Assembly (NCBI GenBank): GCA_030151225.1
Contig: JASLEG010000012.1
Span: 1-57,271, forward strand
Source: Burkholderia sp.
Lineage (GTDB): Bacteria > Pseudomonadota > Gammaproteobacteria > Burkholderiales > Burkholderiaceae
DNA length: 57,271 nucleotides
Direction of reading: 5' to 3'
Shown: positions 42,459 to 51,642 of the stretch, piece after piece
Numbering within the stretch: the stretch's first letter is position 1
How the letters are laid out: every line of letters begins with the position of its first letter
Made by a program: the position numbers and the translations under genes
Notes under the pieces: generated by a model
Told to the model about the DNA's origin: nothing
What the model saw: the letters and a program-made list of their open reading frames with translations, nothing else
Databases searched by the model: none

Positions 42459-44309
42459 TCAGCCGGCCGCGACCCGCGCGGCCACCGCGCTCGCCACCGC
42501 ATCCCACTCGCCCGGCGCGGCCTGACGGAACAGTTCCGCGCGCGGATACCAGGGGCTGTCGCCGCCGGTGAACCAGCGCCAGTCGGCCGCGAACGCGAGC
42601 ATCAGCCACAGCGGCTTGCCGAGCGCGCCGGTCAGGTGCGCGACGGCCGTGTCGATCGACACCACGCCGTCGAGCCGATCGATCAGCGCGGCGGTGGCGG
42701 CGAAATCGTCGAGGCCGCGGACCGTGTGGATGCGCGCGCGCTGCGGATGGGTGGCGAGCGCGGTGCGGTCCGCCTCGGCCAGATCGGGCTGCAGCACGAT
42801 CCAGTCGACACCGGCGATCGCGAACAGCGGCGCGAGCGCGGCGAGCGGCACGGCGCGATTCTCCTGCACCTGGCGTCGGCCCGACCAGACCAGACCGAGC
42901 TTGCGTCGCGACTGGCCGCCGAGCGAGCCGCGAAAGCGCCGCCGCGCGCCGTCGGGCACCGCGAGATACGGCGTGCGCGACGGAATGCCGTCGAAGCCGA
43001 TGCCGAGCGCGAACGGCAGGCTCAGCAGCGAGCAGCCGAGATCGGCCGCGACGCGCTGCCGGCCCTGCGCGACCACCGACACGCGCCAGGCTCTCGCGAG
43101 CGGCTCGAACAGCGGCAGCAGCTCGGGCTGCACTTCGAACACGAGCCGCGCGCAGCGTTCGCGCGCGAGCGGCACGAAGCGCGAGAACTGCAGCGTGTCG
43201 CCGAAACCCTGCTCGGCCCGCACCAGCAGCGTGCGCGCCGTGATCGGCTCGCCGTGCCAGCGCGGCAGCGTGCTGCCGTCTGGCGCACCCGGCGCACCCG
43301 GCAGCGCGTGGCGCGCCTCGTACTCGGGCAGGCCGCGCTTGAAGTCGCGCAGCGTCAGCAGGGTCACGGCACGATGCATGCGCGCGAGCGTGTGATCGGG
43401 CGCGAGCCGCAGCGCCTGATCGAATGCGCGCAGCGCGAGCTCGTGCGCGCCGAGCGCGTGGTGCGCGGTGCCGAGATTGAGCCAGGCGTGCACCAGCGAC
43501 GGATCGAGGCCGACCGCGCGCTCGTAGCGCACGCGCGCCTCGGCATGGCGGCCGAGCGCGGCCAGCGCGTTGCCGAGCCCGAGCAGGCCCACCGGAAACG
43601 CCGGGTGCATCGCGAGCACGGCCTCGAAGGCCTGCACGGCTTGCTGGTGGTGGCCGAGCGCGTCGAGCGTGTTGCCGAGATTGAAGTGCGCCGCCGCGAA
43701 GGTCGGCTCCGACGCGATCGCGGCCCGGAAATGCGCGAGCGCTTGCTCGCCCTGACCGAGCGCCGCGAGCGCCATGCCGAGATTGTTGTGGGCGCCGGCG
43801 TGGCCCGGGCGCAGCGCCAGCGCGCGGCGGAACGCGGCGAGCGCCGCGTCGTGTCGGCCGAGCGCGTTCAGCGCGTTGCCGAGATTGTTGTGGATCGAGG
43901 CGTCGCCGGGCGAGAGCCGCAGCGCGCGCTCGAATGCGGCGGCCGCATCCTCGTGACGCGCCTGCGCCGCGTAGGCGTTGCCGAGGTTGTAGTGGGCCAG
44001 CGAGAAGTCGGGCGCCAGCGTCAGTGCGTTGCGGAACCGGTCGATGGCGTCGTCGATGCGGCCCAGCGCCTTCAGCGCGTTGCCGAGATTGAGGTGCAGC
44101 GCAGCATCGTTCGGGCGCAGCGCCACGGCGCGGCCGACGAGATCGGCTGCTTCCTGGTTCTGCCCCTGCTGATGGCGCAGCACGCCGAACAGATGCAGCG
44201 CGTCGGCATCGGACGGATTGGCCGCGAGCGCGGCGCGATAGTCGCGCTCGGCCTCGACGAGGCGGCCTGCCCGATGCGCGGCGAACGCGCGATCGAAAAC
44301 GGATTCCAT
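42459..44309 (-). CDS. TPR-repeat protein with glycosyltransferase family 9-like C-terminus
   Basis: A 616-residue protein of two parts. The N-terminal about 340 residues are some ten tetratricopeptide repeats with motifs such as HLNLGNALKALGRIDDAIDRFRNAL and HNNLGMALAALGQGEQALAHF (34-residue period). The C-terminal about 230 residues (GLVWSGRRQVQENRAVPLAAL onward, then VVSIDTAVAHLTGALGKPLW) are the heptosyltransferase-like GT9 fold, with the D-T-A-x-x-H sequence of the sugar-nucleotide pocket. Such fusions are found in Burkholderia and are often annotated as TPR glycosyltransferases of envelope or appendage glycans; the substrate is unknown. ATG 44309 used. Confidence 0.85.
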   Translation of the reverse strand: MESVFDRAFAAHRAGRLVEAERDYRAALAANPSDADALHLFGVLRHQQGQNQEAADLVGRAVALRPNDAALHLNLGNALKALGRIDDAIDRFRNALTLAPDFSLAHYNLGNAYAAQARHEDAAAAFERALRLSPGDASIHNNLGNALNALGRHDAALAAFRRALALRPGHAGAHNNLGMALAALGQGEQALAHFRAAIASEPTFAAAHFNLGNTLDALGHHQQAVQAFEAVLAMHPAFPVGLLGLGNALAALGRHAEARVRYERAVGLDPSLVHAWLNLGTAHHALGAHELALRAFDQALRLAPDHTLARMHRAVTLLTLRDFKRGLPEYEARHALPGAPGAPDGSTLPRWHGEPITARTLLVRAEQGFGDTLQFSRFVPLARERCARLVFEVQPELLPLFEPLARAWRVSVVAQGRQRVAADLGCSLLSLPFALGIGFDGIPSRTPYLAVPDGARRRFRGSLGGQSRRKLGLVWSGRRQVQENRAVPLAALAPLFAIAGVDWIVLQPDLAEADRTALATHPQRARIHTVRGLDDFAATAALIDRLDGVVSIDTAVAHLTGALGKPLWLMLAFAADWRWFTGGDSPWYPRAELFRQAAPGEWDAVASAVAARVAAG

Positions 44310-44443
44310 GACGCAAGACTGGCGAGAAAGTGGCATTTTCCCATACCGCGCGCGTCGCCCGACCGTTTGCCCGTCCGTTCGGCATATGGATCGCGTCGCG
44401 GCCCCGGCGTAGACTGATCCGGTCATCCACTGCGGAGGTCGAC

Positions 44444-46132
44444 ATGCCAGCCGTTCCGCTCGATATCCCACCGGTGCTCGTGGTCGGCGCCGGCCCCACC
44501 GGTCTTGCCGCCGCGCTCGCACTGGCACGCGCGAAGCTGCCCGTTCGCATCGTCGACAAGGCGCTGCAGCCGGCCCGCCATTCGCGCGCGATCGGCATTC
44601 AGGCGCGCACGCTCGAGCTGTTCGAGCAGCACCGCATCGTCGAGCCGTTTCTCGCACGCGGCCATCGCGCGCGCGTCGCGCAGCTGCATTCGGCGGGCCG
44701 CCGCATCGCCGAGCTCGATTTCGATCCGCTGCATACGCGCTATCCGTATCTGCTGATGCTCGACCAGACCGACACCGAGCGCATCCTCACCGAGCATCTG
44801 GCCTCGTTCGGCATCCTGATCGAACGCGGCGTCACGCTCACGCGCTGCCGACAGGACGGCGGCGCGCTGCGCGTGTCGCTGCGCGGCGAGGATGGGCGCG
44901 ACGAGACGGTCGAGCCGCCCTACCTGATCGCGGCCGACGGCGCGCACAGCACGCTGCGCCATCTGCTCGAGGCCGGCTTCGACGGGCAGGCGTTCGAGCA
45001 GCGCTTCCTGCTGGCCGACGTCGCCGCCAGCCCGGGCTGGCCCGACGACGAGATCCATCTCCATGCCACCCACGACGGCCTGGCCGGCATGCTGCCGCTC
45101 GGGCACGGGCGCTACCGGCTGGTCGCCGACCGTCCGCCGGGCGGGCAGCACACGGTGGACGGCGACGCCGGCGCGGTGCCGGAGGCGCCCTCGCTCCAGG
45201 TCTGTCGCGAGATCGTCCATGCGCGCATCGACGCGTCGCTCGCGCTCGACGAGCTCGTCTGGTCCTCGTATTTCCACCTCAACAGCCGGATGGTCGAGCG
45301 CCTGCGCATCGGCCGCGTGCTGTTCGCCGGCGACGCCGCGCACGTGCACAGCCCGGCCGGCGCGCAGGGCATGAACACGGGTATTCAGGAGGCCTTCAAT
45401 CTGGCCTGGAAGCTCGCGCGCGTGCTGCTGGCCGGCGCGCCCGAGCACCTGCTCGATTCGTATCACGCCGAGCGCCACCCGATCGAGCGCGACGTGCTGC
45501 GCCAGACCAGCTTCATCACACAGGTGATCGAGGCCGATCGCGGGCCGCTGAAGCTGCTGCGCGAGCACGTGGTGCCGGTGCTCGCGTCGCTCGGGCCGGT
45601 GCGCGATGCGCTGCGGCGCTCGGTCAGCGAGCTCGCGGTGCAGTATCGCAAGAGCCCGCTCACGCTGGAGCGCTTGCTCGACGGGGGCCCGCGCGCCGGC
45701 GAGCGCGCCCCCGATGCGCGGCTGCACGTGCTCGACGGGCCGCTCGGCAAGGCGCCGGGCAGCGCGCGGCTGTTCGATCTGCACGATCCCGCGCATTTCA
45801 CCTTGCTGCTGATCGAGGGCGAAGACGGGGAGAGGGAGGGCGAGACCGGCGCACGCGATGCGCATGACGGTCACGCGCTGGCCGGGGCGCTCGACCGGTT
45901 GCTGCCCGGTGCCGTGCGCATCTGGCGTGTCTGCGATGCGGGCGACACCGGCGAGAGCGGCGCGCCGCCGCTGGCCGATGCCTACGGTCACACGCGCGCG
46001 TGCTTCTATCTGATCAGGCCGGATGGCTACATCGCGGCGCGCGGGCGTCCTGCGTCCGACGTGAATGCCTTGCTGCGGCATTGCGAGACGTGGTTCGCCA
46101 CGGCCGATCGGGGCGCACCGCGGCGGGCTTGA
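44444..46132 (+). CDS. FAD-dependent aromatic monooxygenase-type oxidoreductase
   Basis: A 562-residue class A flavoprotein hydroxylase. The FAD Rossmann motif GAGPTG is at residues 15-20, YLIAADGAHSTLR (DG motif) near 165, and GDAAHVHSPAGAQGMNTG (GD motif) near 296-313. A C-terminal thioredoxin-like domain follows (about 420-562, with ARLHVLDGPL and ACFYLIRPDGYIAARG), as in phenol hydroxylase and PHBH-like polyketide hydroxylases. The ring-hydroxylated substrate is not known; it is not PobA, because it lacks that family's specific residues. A strong ribosome binding site (TGCGGAGG) precedes ATG 44444. It is divergent from the TPR gene. Confidence 0.88.
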   Translation: MPAVPLDIPPVLVVGAGPTGLAAALALARAKLPVRIVDKALQPARHSRAIGIQARTLELFEQHRIVEPFLARGHRARVAQLHSAGRRIAELDFDPLHTRYPYLLMLDQTDTERILTEHLASFGILIERGVTLTRCRQDGGALRVSLRGEDGRDETVEPPYLIAADGAHSTLRHLLEAGFDGQAFEQRFLLADVAASPGWPDDEIHLHATHDGLAGMLPLGHGRYRLVADRPPGGQHTVDGDAGAVPEAPSLQVCREIVHARIDASLALDELVWSSYFHLNSRMVERLRIGRVLFAGDAAHVHSPAGAQGMNTGIQEAFNLAWKLARVLLAGAPEHLLDSYHAERHPIERDVLRQTSFITQVIEADRGPLKLLREHVVPVLASLGPVRDALRRSVSELAVQYRKSPLTLERLLDGGPRAGERAPDARLHVLDGPLGKAPGSARLFDLHDPAHFTLLLIEGEDGEREGETGARDAHDGHALAGALDRLLPGAVRIWRVCDAGDTGESGAPPLADAYGHTRACFYLIRPDGYIAARGRPASDVNALLRHCETWFATADRGAPRRA

Positions 46133-46148
46133 GGGGGAATGAGGAGAC

Positions 46149-46177
46149 GATGCCCGGCCGACCGATGGCCGGGCATC
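46149..46177. terminator. Hairpin between the monooxygenase and fdsD
   Basis: GATGCCCGGCC pairs perfectly with GGCCGGGCATC around a 7-nt loop, between two convergent genes. No T tract follows on either strand, so termination may be weak or protein-assisted. Confidence 0.5.
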
Positions 46178-46184
46178 TTCACGG

Positions 46185-46460
46185 CTAAGCCTGGTTGGCC
46201 GGCGCCGGAGCCGGCGCCGCGGCCGCCGGTTCCAGCGTGGCCCGATGCGCGGTGAGCGCCTCGAGCACGATCGGATCGATCGCGCGGAACGCCTCGCTCG
46301 CCGGTGCATCGAGCGTGGCGAGCAGGGTGCGCCGCATGCGCGGCTCCCAGAAGCGGCGGATGTGGTCGGCGATGCCGTCCAGCGCCTCCTTGCGATCGGG
46401 CATCGAACCGAAGAAGGTGCCGATCTGGTTGGCCATCGTGATCAGGTGGTCGACGTTCAT
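46185..46460 (-). CDS. fdsD: NAD-dependent formate dehydrogenase subunit delta
   Basis: A 91-residue FdsD-type subunit, starting MNVDHLITMANQIGTFFGSMPDR and containing DGIADHIRRFWEPRMRRTLL, both hallmark stretches. FdsD is a small non-cofactor subunit of the soluble heterotetrameric enzyme and helps stability or assembly. The C-terminus is a short Ala/Pro tail. It is the last gene of fdsGBAD, 13 nt after fdsA, with a GAGG ribosome binding site. The chaperone gene fdsC/fdhD that lies between fdsA and fdsD in Cupriavidus is absent here. Confidence 0.93.
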   Translation of the reverse strand: MNVDHLITMANQIGTFFGSMPDRKEALDGIADHIRRFWEPRMRRTLLATLDAPASEAFRAIDPIVLEALTAHRATLEPAAAAPAPAPANQA

Positions 46461-46473
46461 CGCAGCGCGCTCC

Positions 46474-49425
46474 TCATTTGCCCGAACCGGACGTGGCGAC
46501 CGACGCGCCTGCCTCGCGCGGCTGCAGCAGCGCGATCTGCTCGGCGTTGAAGCGCGAATACTTGCGCTGCCATTCCGACGGCTGCGACACCGGCAGCACC
46601 TGCACCGCCGTCACCTTGTACTCGGGGCAGTTGGTGGCCCAGTCCGAGCTGTCGGTCGTGATCACGTTCGCGCCCGATTCCGGGAAGTGGAAGGTGGTGT
46701 ACACCACGCCCGGCTGCATCCGGTCCGACACGAGCGCGCGCAGTACCGTCTGGCCCGAACGCGACTCGATGCCGACCCAGTCGCCGGTGTGCACGCCGCG
46801 CTCCTCGGCGTCGTGCGGATGGATCTCGAGGCGATCCTCGTCGTGCCATTGGACGTTCTCGGTGCGCCGCGTCTGCGCGCCCACGTTGTACTGCGACAGG
46901 ATCCGGCCCGTGGTCAGGATCAGCGGATAGCGGGCGTTCACCTTCTCCGGCGAGGCCACGAACTGGGTGATCACGAAGCGGCCCTTGCCGCGCACGAAGC
47001 CGTCGACGTGCATGGTCGGCGTGCCTTCCGGCGCCGTGTCGTTGCACGGCCACTGGATGCTGCCGAGCCGCTCGAGCTTCTCGTAGGACACGCCCGAGAA
47101 GGTCGGCGTGAGCGCCGCGATCTCGTCCATGATCTCGGACGGATGCGCGTAGTGCATCTCGTAGCCGAGCGCGCGCGCCAGCATCAGCGTGACTTCCCAG
47201 TCGGCGTGACCGGCCAGCGGCGGCATCACGCGGCGCACGCGCGAGATGCGACGCTCGGCGTTGGTGAAGGTGCCGTCCTTCTCGAGGAAGGTCGAGCCCG
47301 GCAGCAGCACGTGCGCGTACTTGGCCGTCTCGTTCAGGAAGATGTCCTGCACCACGATGCATTCCATCGACGACAGCGCCGCGGCCACGTGCTGCGTGTT
47401 CGGGTCCGACTGCACGATGTCCTCGCCCTGGCAGTACAGGCCCTTGAAGCTGCCGTCGAGCGCCGCCTCGAACATGTTCGGGATCCGCAGGCCCGGCTCG
47501 GGCTGCAGCGTCGCCTGCCAGGCCGCCTCGAACTGCGCGCGGATCTTCGCGTCGCCGATGTGGCGGTAGCCTGGCAGCTCGTGCGGGAACGAGCCCATGT
47601 CGCAGGAGCCCTGCACGTTGTTCTGGCCGCGCAGCGGATTGACGCCCACGCCCTCGCGGCCCACGTTGCCGGTGGCCATCGCGAGGTTCGCGATGCCCAT
47701 CACCATGGTGGAGCCTTGCGCGTGTTCGGTCACGCCGAGCCCGTAGTAGATCGCCGCGTTGCCGCCGGTCGCGTAGAGCCGTGCGGCGAGGCGCACCTGC
47801 TCGGCCGGCACGCCGGTGACCGCCTCGTTGGCTTCGGGCGAGTTGTCCTCGCGCGCGGCGAACGCGCGCCAGTCGTCGAACGCGCGCGTCTCGCAGCGCT
47901 CGGCGATGAAGGCCTCGTCGAGCAGGCCCTCGGTCACGATCACGTGGGCCAGCGAATTGATCATCGCCACGTTGGTGCCGGGGCGCAGTTGCAGGTGATG
48001 CGAGGCCTTCACGTGCGCGCCGTCCACGATGTCGATGCGGCGCGGGTCGATCACCACCAGCTTCGCGCCCTCGCGCACGCGGCGCTTCAGGCGCGAGCCG
48101 AACACCGGGTGGCCGTCGGTCGGATTCGCGCCGATCACCACGATCACGTCGGCCTTGGCCACCGAGACGAAGGTCTGCGTGCCGGCCGATTCGCCGAGCG
48201 TGGTCTTCAGGCCGTAGCCGGTGGGCGAATGGCACACGCGTGCGCAGGTGTCGACGTTGTTGTTGCCGAACGCGGCGCGCACCAGCTTCTGCACCAGATA
48301 GGTTTCCTCGTTGGTGCAGCGCGACGAGGTGATGCCGCCGATCGAGTCGCGGCCGTATTGCTGCTGCAGCTTGCGGAACTGCGAGGCCGCGTAGTTCAGC
48401 GCCTCGTCCCAGCTCACCTCGCGCCACGGGTCGGTGATCTTCTCGCGGATCATCGGCTTGGTGATGCGGTCCTTGTGGGTGGCGTAGCCCCATGCGAAGC
48501 GGCCCTTCACGCAGGCATGCCCCTCGTTGGCGAGGCCGTTCTTGTGCGGCGTCATGCGCACCACCTGCGAGCCCTTCATCTCGGCCTTGAACGAGCAGCC
48601 CACGCCGCAATAGGCGCAGGTGGTCACGACCGAGTGCTCGGCCTGCCCGAGCACGCTGACGGTCTTTTCCTGCAGCGTCGCGGTCGGACAGGCGGCCACG
48701 CAGGCGCCGCACGACACGCATTCCGATTCCATGAACGGCTGGCTCTCGCCGGCCGAGACGCGTGATTCGAAGCCGCGGCCCGAGATCGTCAGCGCGAAGG
48801 TGCCCTGGGTTTCCTCGCAGGCACGCACGCAGCGGTTGCAGACGATGCACTTCGACGGGTCGTAGCTGAAGTACGGGTTCGATTCGTCCTTCTTCGCCTG
48901 CAGGTGGTTGTCGCCGTCGAAGCCGTAGCGCACCTCGCGCAGGCCCACCACGCCGGCCATGTCCTGCAGTTCGCAGTCGCCATTGGCGGGGCAGGTCAGG
49001 CAGTCGAGCGGGTGATCTGAAATGTACAGCTCCATCACGTTGCGGCGCAGGCCCTGCAGCCTGTCGCTCTGCGTGCGCACCTTCATGCCGGCCTCGGCCG
49101 GCGTCGTGCACGAGGCCGGATAGCCGCGCCGGCCCTCGATCTCGACGAGGCACAGGCGGCACGAGCCGAACGGTTCGAGCGAATCGGTCGCGCACAGCTT
49201 CGGCACGTGCACGCCGGCCTCGATCGCGGCACGCATCACCGAGGTGCCGGCCGGCACGGTCACGGCCTGGCCGTCGATCTCGAGCGTCACGTCGGTGTCG
49301 GCGTGGCGCATCGGCGTGCCGTAATCGGTGTCGTCGAACGGATCGCGTCGCGCCGCGGCGCTCTTGCATGCGCAGTTGCCGGAGCCGCAGCCGCCGGCGG
49401 AGGAATCGAATGCTTGGGTGGACAT
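46474..49425 (-). CDS. fdsA: Formate dehydrogenase subunit alpha (Mo-bisMGD catalytic subunit)
   Basis: A 983-residue catalytic subunit oxidising formate to CO2. Domains in order: N-terminal 2Fe-2S (C78, C89, C92, C106), His-ligated 4Fe-4S (H138, C142, C145, C151), two ferredoxin 4Fe-4S clusters (C193-C203 and C236-C246), the 4Fe-4S next to the cofactor (C270, C273, C277, C305), and the molybdopterin domain. The Mo ligand is Cys398, in VDTCARVCHSPT, so it is a cysteine and not a selenocysteine enzyme; His399 is the neighbouring conserved residue. A Cys-rich N-terminal tag (GGCGSGNCACK, 11-21) precedes the first cluster. A strong ribosome binding site CAGGAGA precedes ATG 49425. Confidence 0.96.
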   Translation of the reverse strand: MSTQAFDSSAGGCGSGNCACKSAAARRDPFDDTDYGTPMRHADTDVTLEIDGQAVTVPAGTSVMRAAIEAGVHVPKLCATDSLEPFGSCRLCLVEIEGRRGYPASCTTPAEAGMKVRTQSDRLQGLRRNVMELYISDHPLDCLTCPANGDCELQDMAGVVGLREVRYGFDGDNHLQAKKDESNPYFSYDPSKCIVCNRCVRACEETQGTFALTISGRGFESRVSAGESQPFMESECVSCGACVAACPTATLQEKTVSVLGQAEHSVVTTCAYCGVGCSFKAEMKGSQVVRMTPHKNGLANEGHACVKGRFAWGYATHKDRITKPMIREKITDPWREVSWDEALNYAASQFRKLQQQYGRDSIGGITSSRCTNEETYLVQKLVRAAFGNNNVDTCARVCHSPTGYGLKTTLGESAGTQTFVSVAKADVIVVIGANPTDGHPVFGSRLKRRVREGAKLVVIDPRRIDIVDGAHVKASHHLQLRPGTNVAMINSLAHVIVTEGLLDEAFIAERCETRAFDDWRAFAAREDNSPEANEAVTGVPAEQVRLAARLYATGGNAAIYYGLGVTEHAQGSTMVMGIANLAMATGNVGREGVGVNPLRGQNNVQGSCDMGSFPHELPGYRHIGDAKIRAQFEAAWQATLQPEPGLRIPNMFEAALDGSFKGLYCQGEDIVQSDPNTQHVAAALSSMECIVVQDIFLNETAKYAHVLLPGSTFLEKDGTFTNAERRISRVRRVMPPLAGHADWEVTLMLARALGYEMHYAHPSEIMDEIAALTPTFSGVSYEKLERLGSIQWPCNDTAPEGTPTMHVDGFVRGKGRFVITQFVASPEKVNARYPLILTTGRILSQYNVGAQTRRTENVQWHDEDRLEIHPHDAEERGVHTGDWVGIESRSGQTVLRALVSDRMQPGVVYTTFHFPESGANVITTDSSDWATNCPEYKVTAVQVLPVSQPSEWQRKYSRFNAEQIALLQPREAGASVATSGSGK

Positions 49426-49438
49426 GGCGTGTCTCCTG

Positions 49439-51040
49439 TCAGGCCGCGGCCTTGGCTGCCGCGGGGGCGCCGGCGAGGCCGAAATCTTCCGGAAAGTGAT
49501 CGAGGGCCGAGATGACCGGGTAGGGCGTCATGCCGCCCATCGCGCACAGCGAGCCGGCCATCATCGTGTCGCAGAGGTCGCGCAGCAGGCGCACCTGGCG
49601 CTCGGAGGTGTCGCCGGCGCGAATCCGCGCGATCGTCTCGACGCCGCGCGTCGAACCGATCCGGCACGGCGTGCACTTGCCGCACGATTCGTGCACGCAG
49701 AACTGCATCGCGTACTCGGCCAGTTCGGCCAGGTTCGAGCCGTCGTCGTGCAGCACGATGCCGCCGTGGCCCACCACCGCGCCGACCGCCGCATAGGCCT
49801 CGTAGTCGAGCGGAATGTCCCACTGGCTGTCGGGCAGGTAGGTGCCGAGCGGGCCGCCCACCTGCGCGGCGCGCGCGGGGCGGCCGGTGGCCGTGCCGCC
49901 GCCGAAGTCGAACAGCAGCTCGCGCAGCGTCACGCCGAAGGCGAGCTCGACGAGCCCGCCGTGACGGATGTTGCCGGCCAACTGGAACGGCAGCGTGCCG
50001 CGCGAGCGACCCATGCCGTAGTCGCGGTAGAAGGCCGCGCCGCGCGCGAAGATGATCGGCGCGGTGGCGAGCGTGATCACGTTGTTGATCACGGTGGGCT
50101 TGCCGTGCAGGCCTTCGAGCGCCGGCAGCGGCGGCTTGGCGCGCACGATGCCGCGCTTGCCCTCGAGCGATTCGAGCAGCGCCGTTTCCTCGCCGCACAC
50201 GTAGGCGCCGGCGCCCTTGGCCACCCCCAGCTCGAACGCGTGGCCCGAGCCGAGCACGCTCGCGCCGAGCCAGCCGGCCGCGCGGGCCCGCCCGATCGCC
50301 TCGTTCAGCGCGGCGATCGCGTGCGGATACTCGCTGCGCACGTAGATGTGGCCCTGCGTGGCGCCGGTCACGATGCCGGCGATGATCATGCCTTCGATCA
50401 GGCAATACGGATCGCTCTCCATGATCAGCCGGTCGGAGAAGGTGCCGGAGTCGCCCTCGTCGGCATTGCAGACCACGTATTTCTGCTGCGCCGCGGCTTG
50501 GCGCACGGTGCGCCATTTGATGCCGGCCGGGAAGGCCGCGCCGCCGCGCCCGCGCAGGCCCGATTCGATCAGCGCCTCGCAGGCGGCGGCGCCGTCGAGC
50601 GTGAGCGCGCGCCTGAGGCCCTCGAGGCCGCCGTGCGCGAGATAATCGTCAATCGACAGCGGATCGGTGATGCCGATTCGCGCGAAGGTCAGGCGCTGCT
50701 GGCGCTTGAGGTAGGGCAGTGCGTCGACCAGGCCGATGCACGAGGCGTGCGCGCTGCCTGCGTTGCCCTCGTCGCCTGCGTCCCTCGACGGCCAGCCGGC
50801 GTCGAACAGCGCCGGCACATCGGCGGCGGCGAGATTCGCGTAGCCGACGCGGCCGGCCGGCGTGGCCACCTCGACGAGCGGTTCGAGCCAGAGCAGGCCG
50901 CGCGAGCCGTTGCGCACCAGTTCGATCGCGATGCCGCGCGCGGCGGCCTCGGCCGAGATCGCGCGGGCCAGCGCCTCGGCGCCGACGGCGAGCGCCGCCG
51001 AATCGCGCGGCACGTAGATGCGGATGGCGGGCGAGTTCAT
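49439..51040 (-). CDS. fdsB: Formate dehydrogenase subunit beta (FMN and NAD-binding)
   Basis: A 533-residue NuoF-like subunit that passes electrons from formate to NAD+. The FMN/NAD sites are GRGGAAFP (164-171), CNADEGDSGTFSDR (191-204) and GAGAYVCGEETALLESLEGKRG; the 4Fe-4S ligands lie in ESCGKCTPC (about 454-462). The N-terminal 140 residues are a thioredoxin-like domain with no cluster cysteines. Its start ATG 51040 overlaps the fdsG stop as ATGA, which couples their translation. It lies 14 nt before fdsA. Confidence 0.95.
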   Translation of the reverse strand: MNSPAIRIYVPRDSAALAVGAEALARAISAEAAARGIAIELVRNGSRGLLWLEPLVEVATPAGRVGYANLAAADVPALFDAGWPSRDAGDEGNAGSAHASCIGLVDALPYLKRQQRLTFARIGITDPLSIDDYLAHGGLEGLRRALTLDGAAACEALIESGLRGRGGAAFPAGIKWRTVRQAAAQQKYVVCNADEGDSGTFSDRLIMESDPYCLIEGMIIAGIVTGATQGHIYVRSEYPHAIAALNEAIGRARAAGWLGASVLGSGHAFELGVAKGAGAYVCGEETALLESLEGKRGIVRAKPPLPALEGLHGKPTVINNVITLATAPIIFARGAAFYRDYGMGRSRGTLPFQLAGNIRHGGLVELAFGVTLRELLFDFGGGTATGRPARAAQVGGPLGTYLPDSQWDIPLDYEAYAAVGAVVGHGGIVLHDDGSNLAELAEYAMQFCVHESCGKCTPCRIGSTRGVETIARIRAGDTSERQVRLLRDLCDTMMAGSLCAMGGMTPYPVISALDHFPEDFGLAGAPAAAKAAA

Positions 51041-51516
51041 GCGGGCTCCTTGGCGTCGGCCTGCACGGCGTGGGCGAGCAGCGCGTCGAAGCGCGCCGGC
51101 GAGAGGCGCGCGTGCGGCTCGCCGTTGATCAGCGCGGACGGCGACTGCGCGCAGAAGCCGAGGCAGTACACCGATTCGAGGGCCACCTTGCCGCCTTCGT
51201 GCGCGTCGATGCGGCAGCCGGTGCGCGCCTGCGCGTGCGCGACGAGCGCTTCGCCGCCGAGACTGCGGCACGCTTCGGCGCGACAGAGCTGGATCGTCAC
51301 GCGCGCGGGCGGCGTGGTGCGGAAGTGGTGGTAGTAGGTGAGCACGCCGTGCACTTCGGCGCGCGACAGGTTCAGCGCCTTGGCCAGCAGGGGCACGCAG
51401 CCTTCGGGCACGTAGCCGGCCTCGTCCTGGATGGCGTGCAGGATCGCCACCAGCGAAACGCCGGCGTGTGCATGCCGCGAGACGAGCGCGTCCGCGGAAA
51501 CGGGTATTGGGGACAT
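51037..51516 (-). CDS. fdsG: Formate dehydrogenase subunit gamma (2Fe-2S, NuoE-like)
   Basis: A 159-residue thioredoxin-fold 2Fe-2S protein. The four cluster ligands are C78 and C83 (LCRAEAC) and C118 and C122 (CLGFC), the CxxxxC...CxxxC pattern of NuoE and FdsG. It begins the fdsGBAD operon, with AGGAG 6 nt before ATG 51516. Its promoter lies in the short region shared with the divergent regulator, which contains a perfect inverted repeat. Confidence 0.95.
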   Translation of the reverse strand: MSPIPVSADALVSRHAHAGVSLVAILHAIQDEAGYVPEGCVPLLAKALNLSRAEVHGVLTYYHHFRTTPPARVTIQLCRAEACRSLGGEALVAHAQARTGCRIDAHEGGKVALESVYCLGFCAQSPSALINGEPHARLSPARFDALLAHAVQADAKEPA

Positions 51517-51535
51517 CTGACTCCTCCAGGCTCAT

Positions 51536-51564
51536 ATGCACGGATATTTCATATGTCCGTGCAT
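51536..51564. promoter_or_regulatory. Perfect inverted repeat between fdsG and its regulator (putative operator)
   Basis: ATGCACGGA (51536-51544) and TCCGTGCAT (51556-51564) are exact inverse complements, separated by 11 nt (half-site centres 20 nt apart, two helical turns). The element lies 20-48 nt before the fdsG start and about 80-110 nt before the regulator start, the place expected for an operator of a dimeric regulator acting on both genes. Confidence 0.65.
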
Positions 51565-51642
51565 CGACGCTGTTATTTGATTGAGTGACGACGACGATAT
51601 GCCGTTAGAATCCTGGTCGCAATAAGAAACGAGGTTGCATAA

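Noticed and set aside
42636..44417. A 593-codon plus-strand frame opposite the TPR gene
   Set aside because: The periodic appearance mirrors the TPR repeats on the other strand, not an independent gene.
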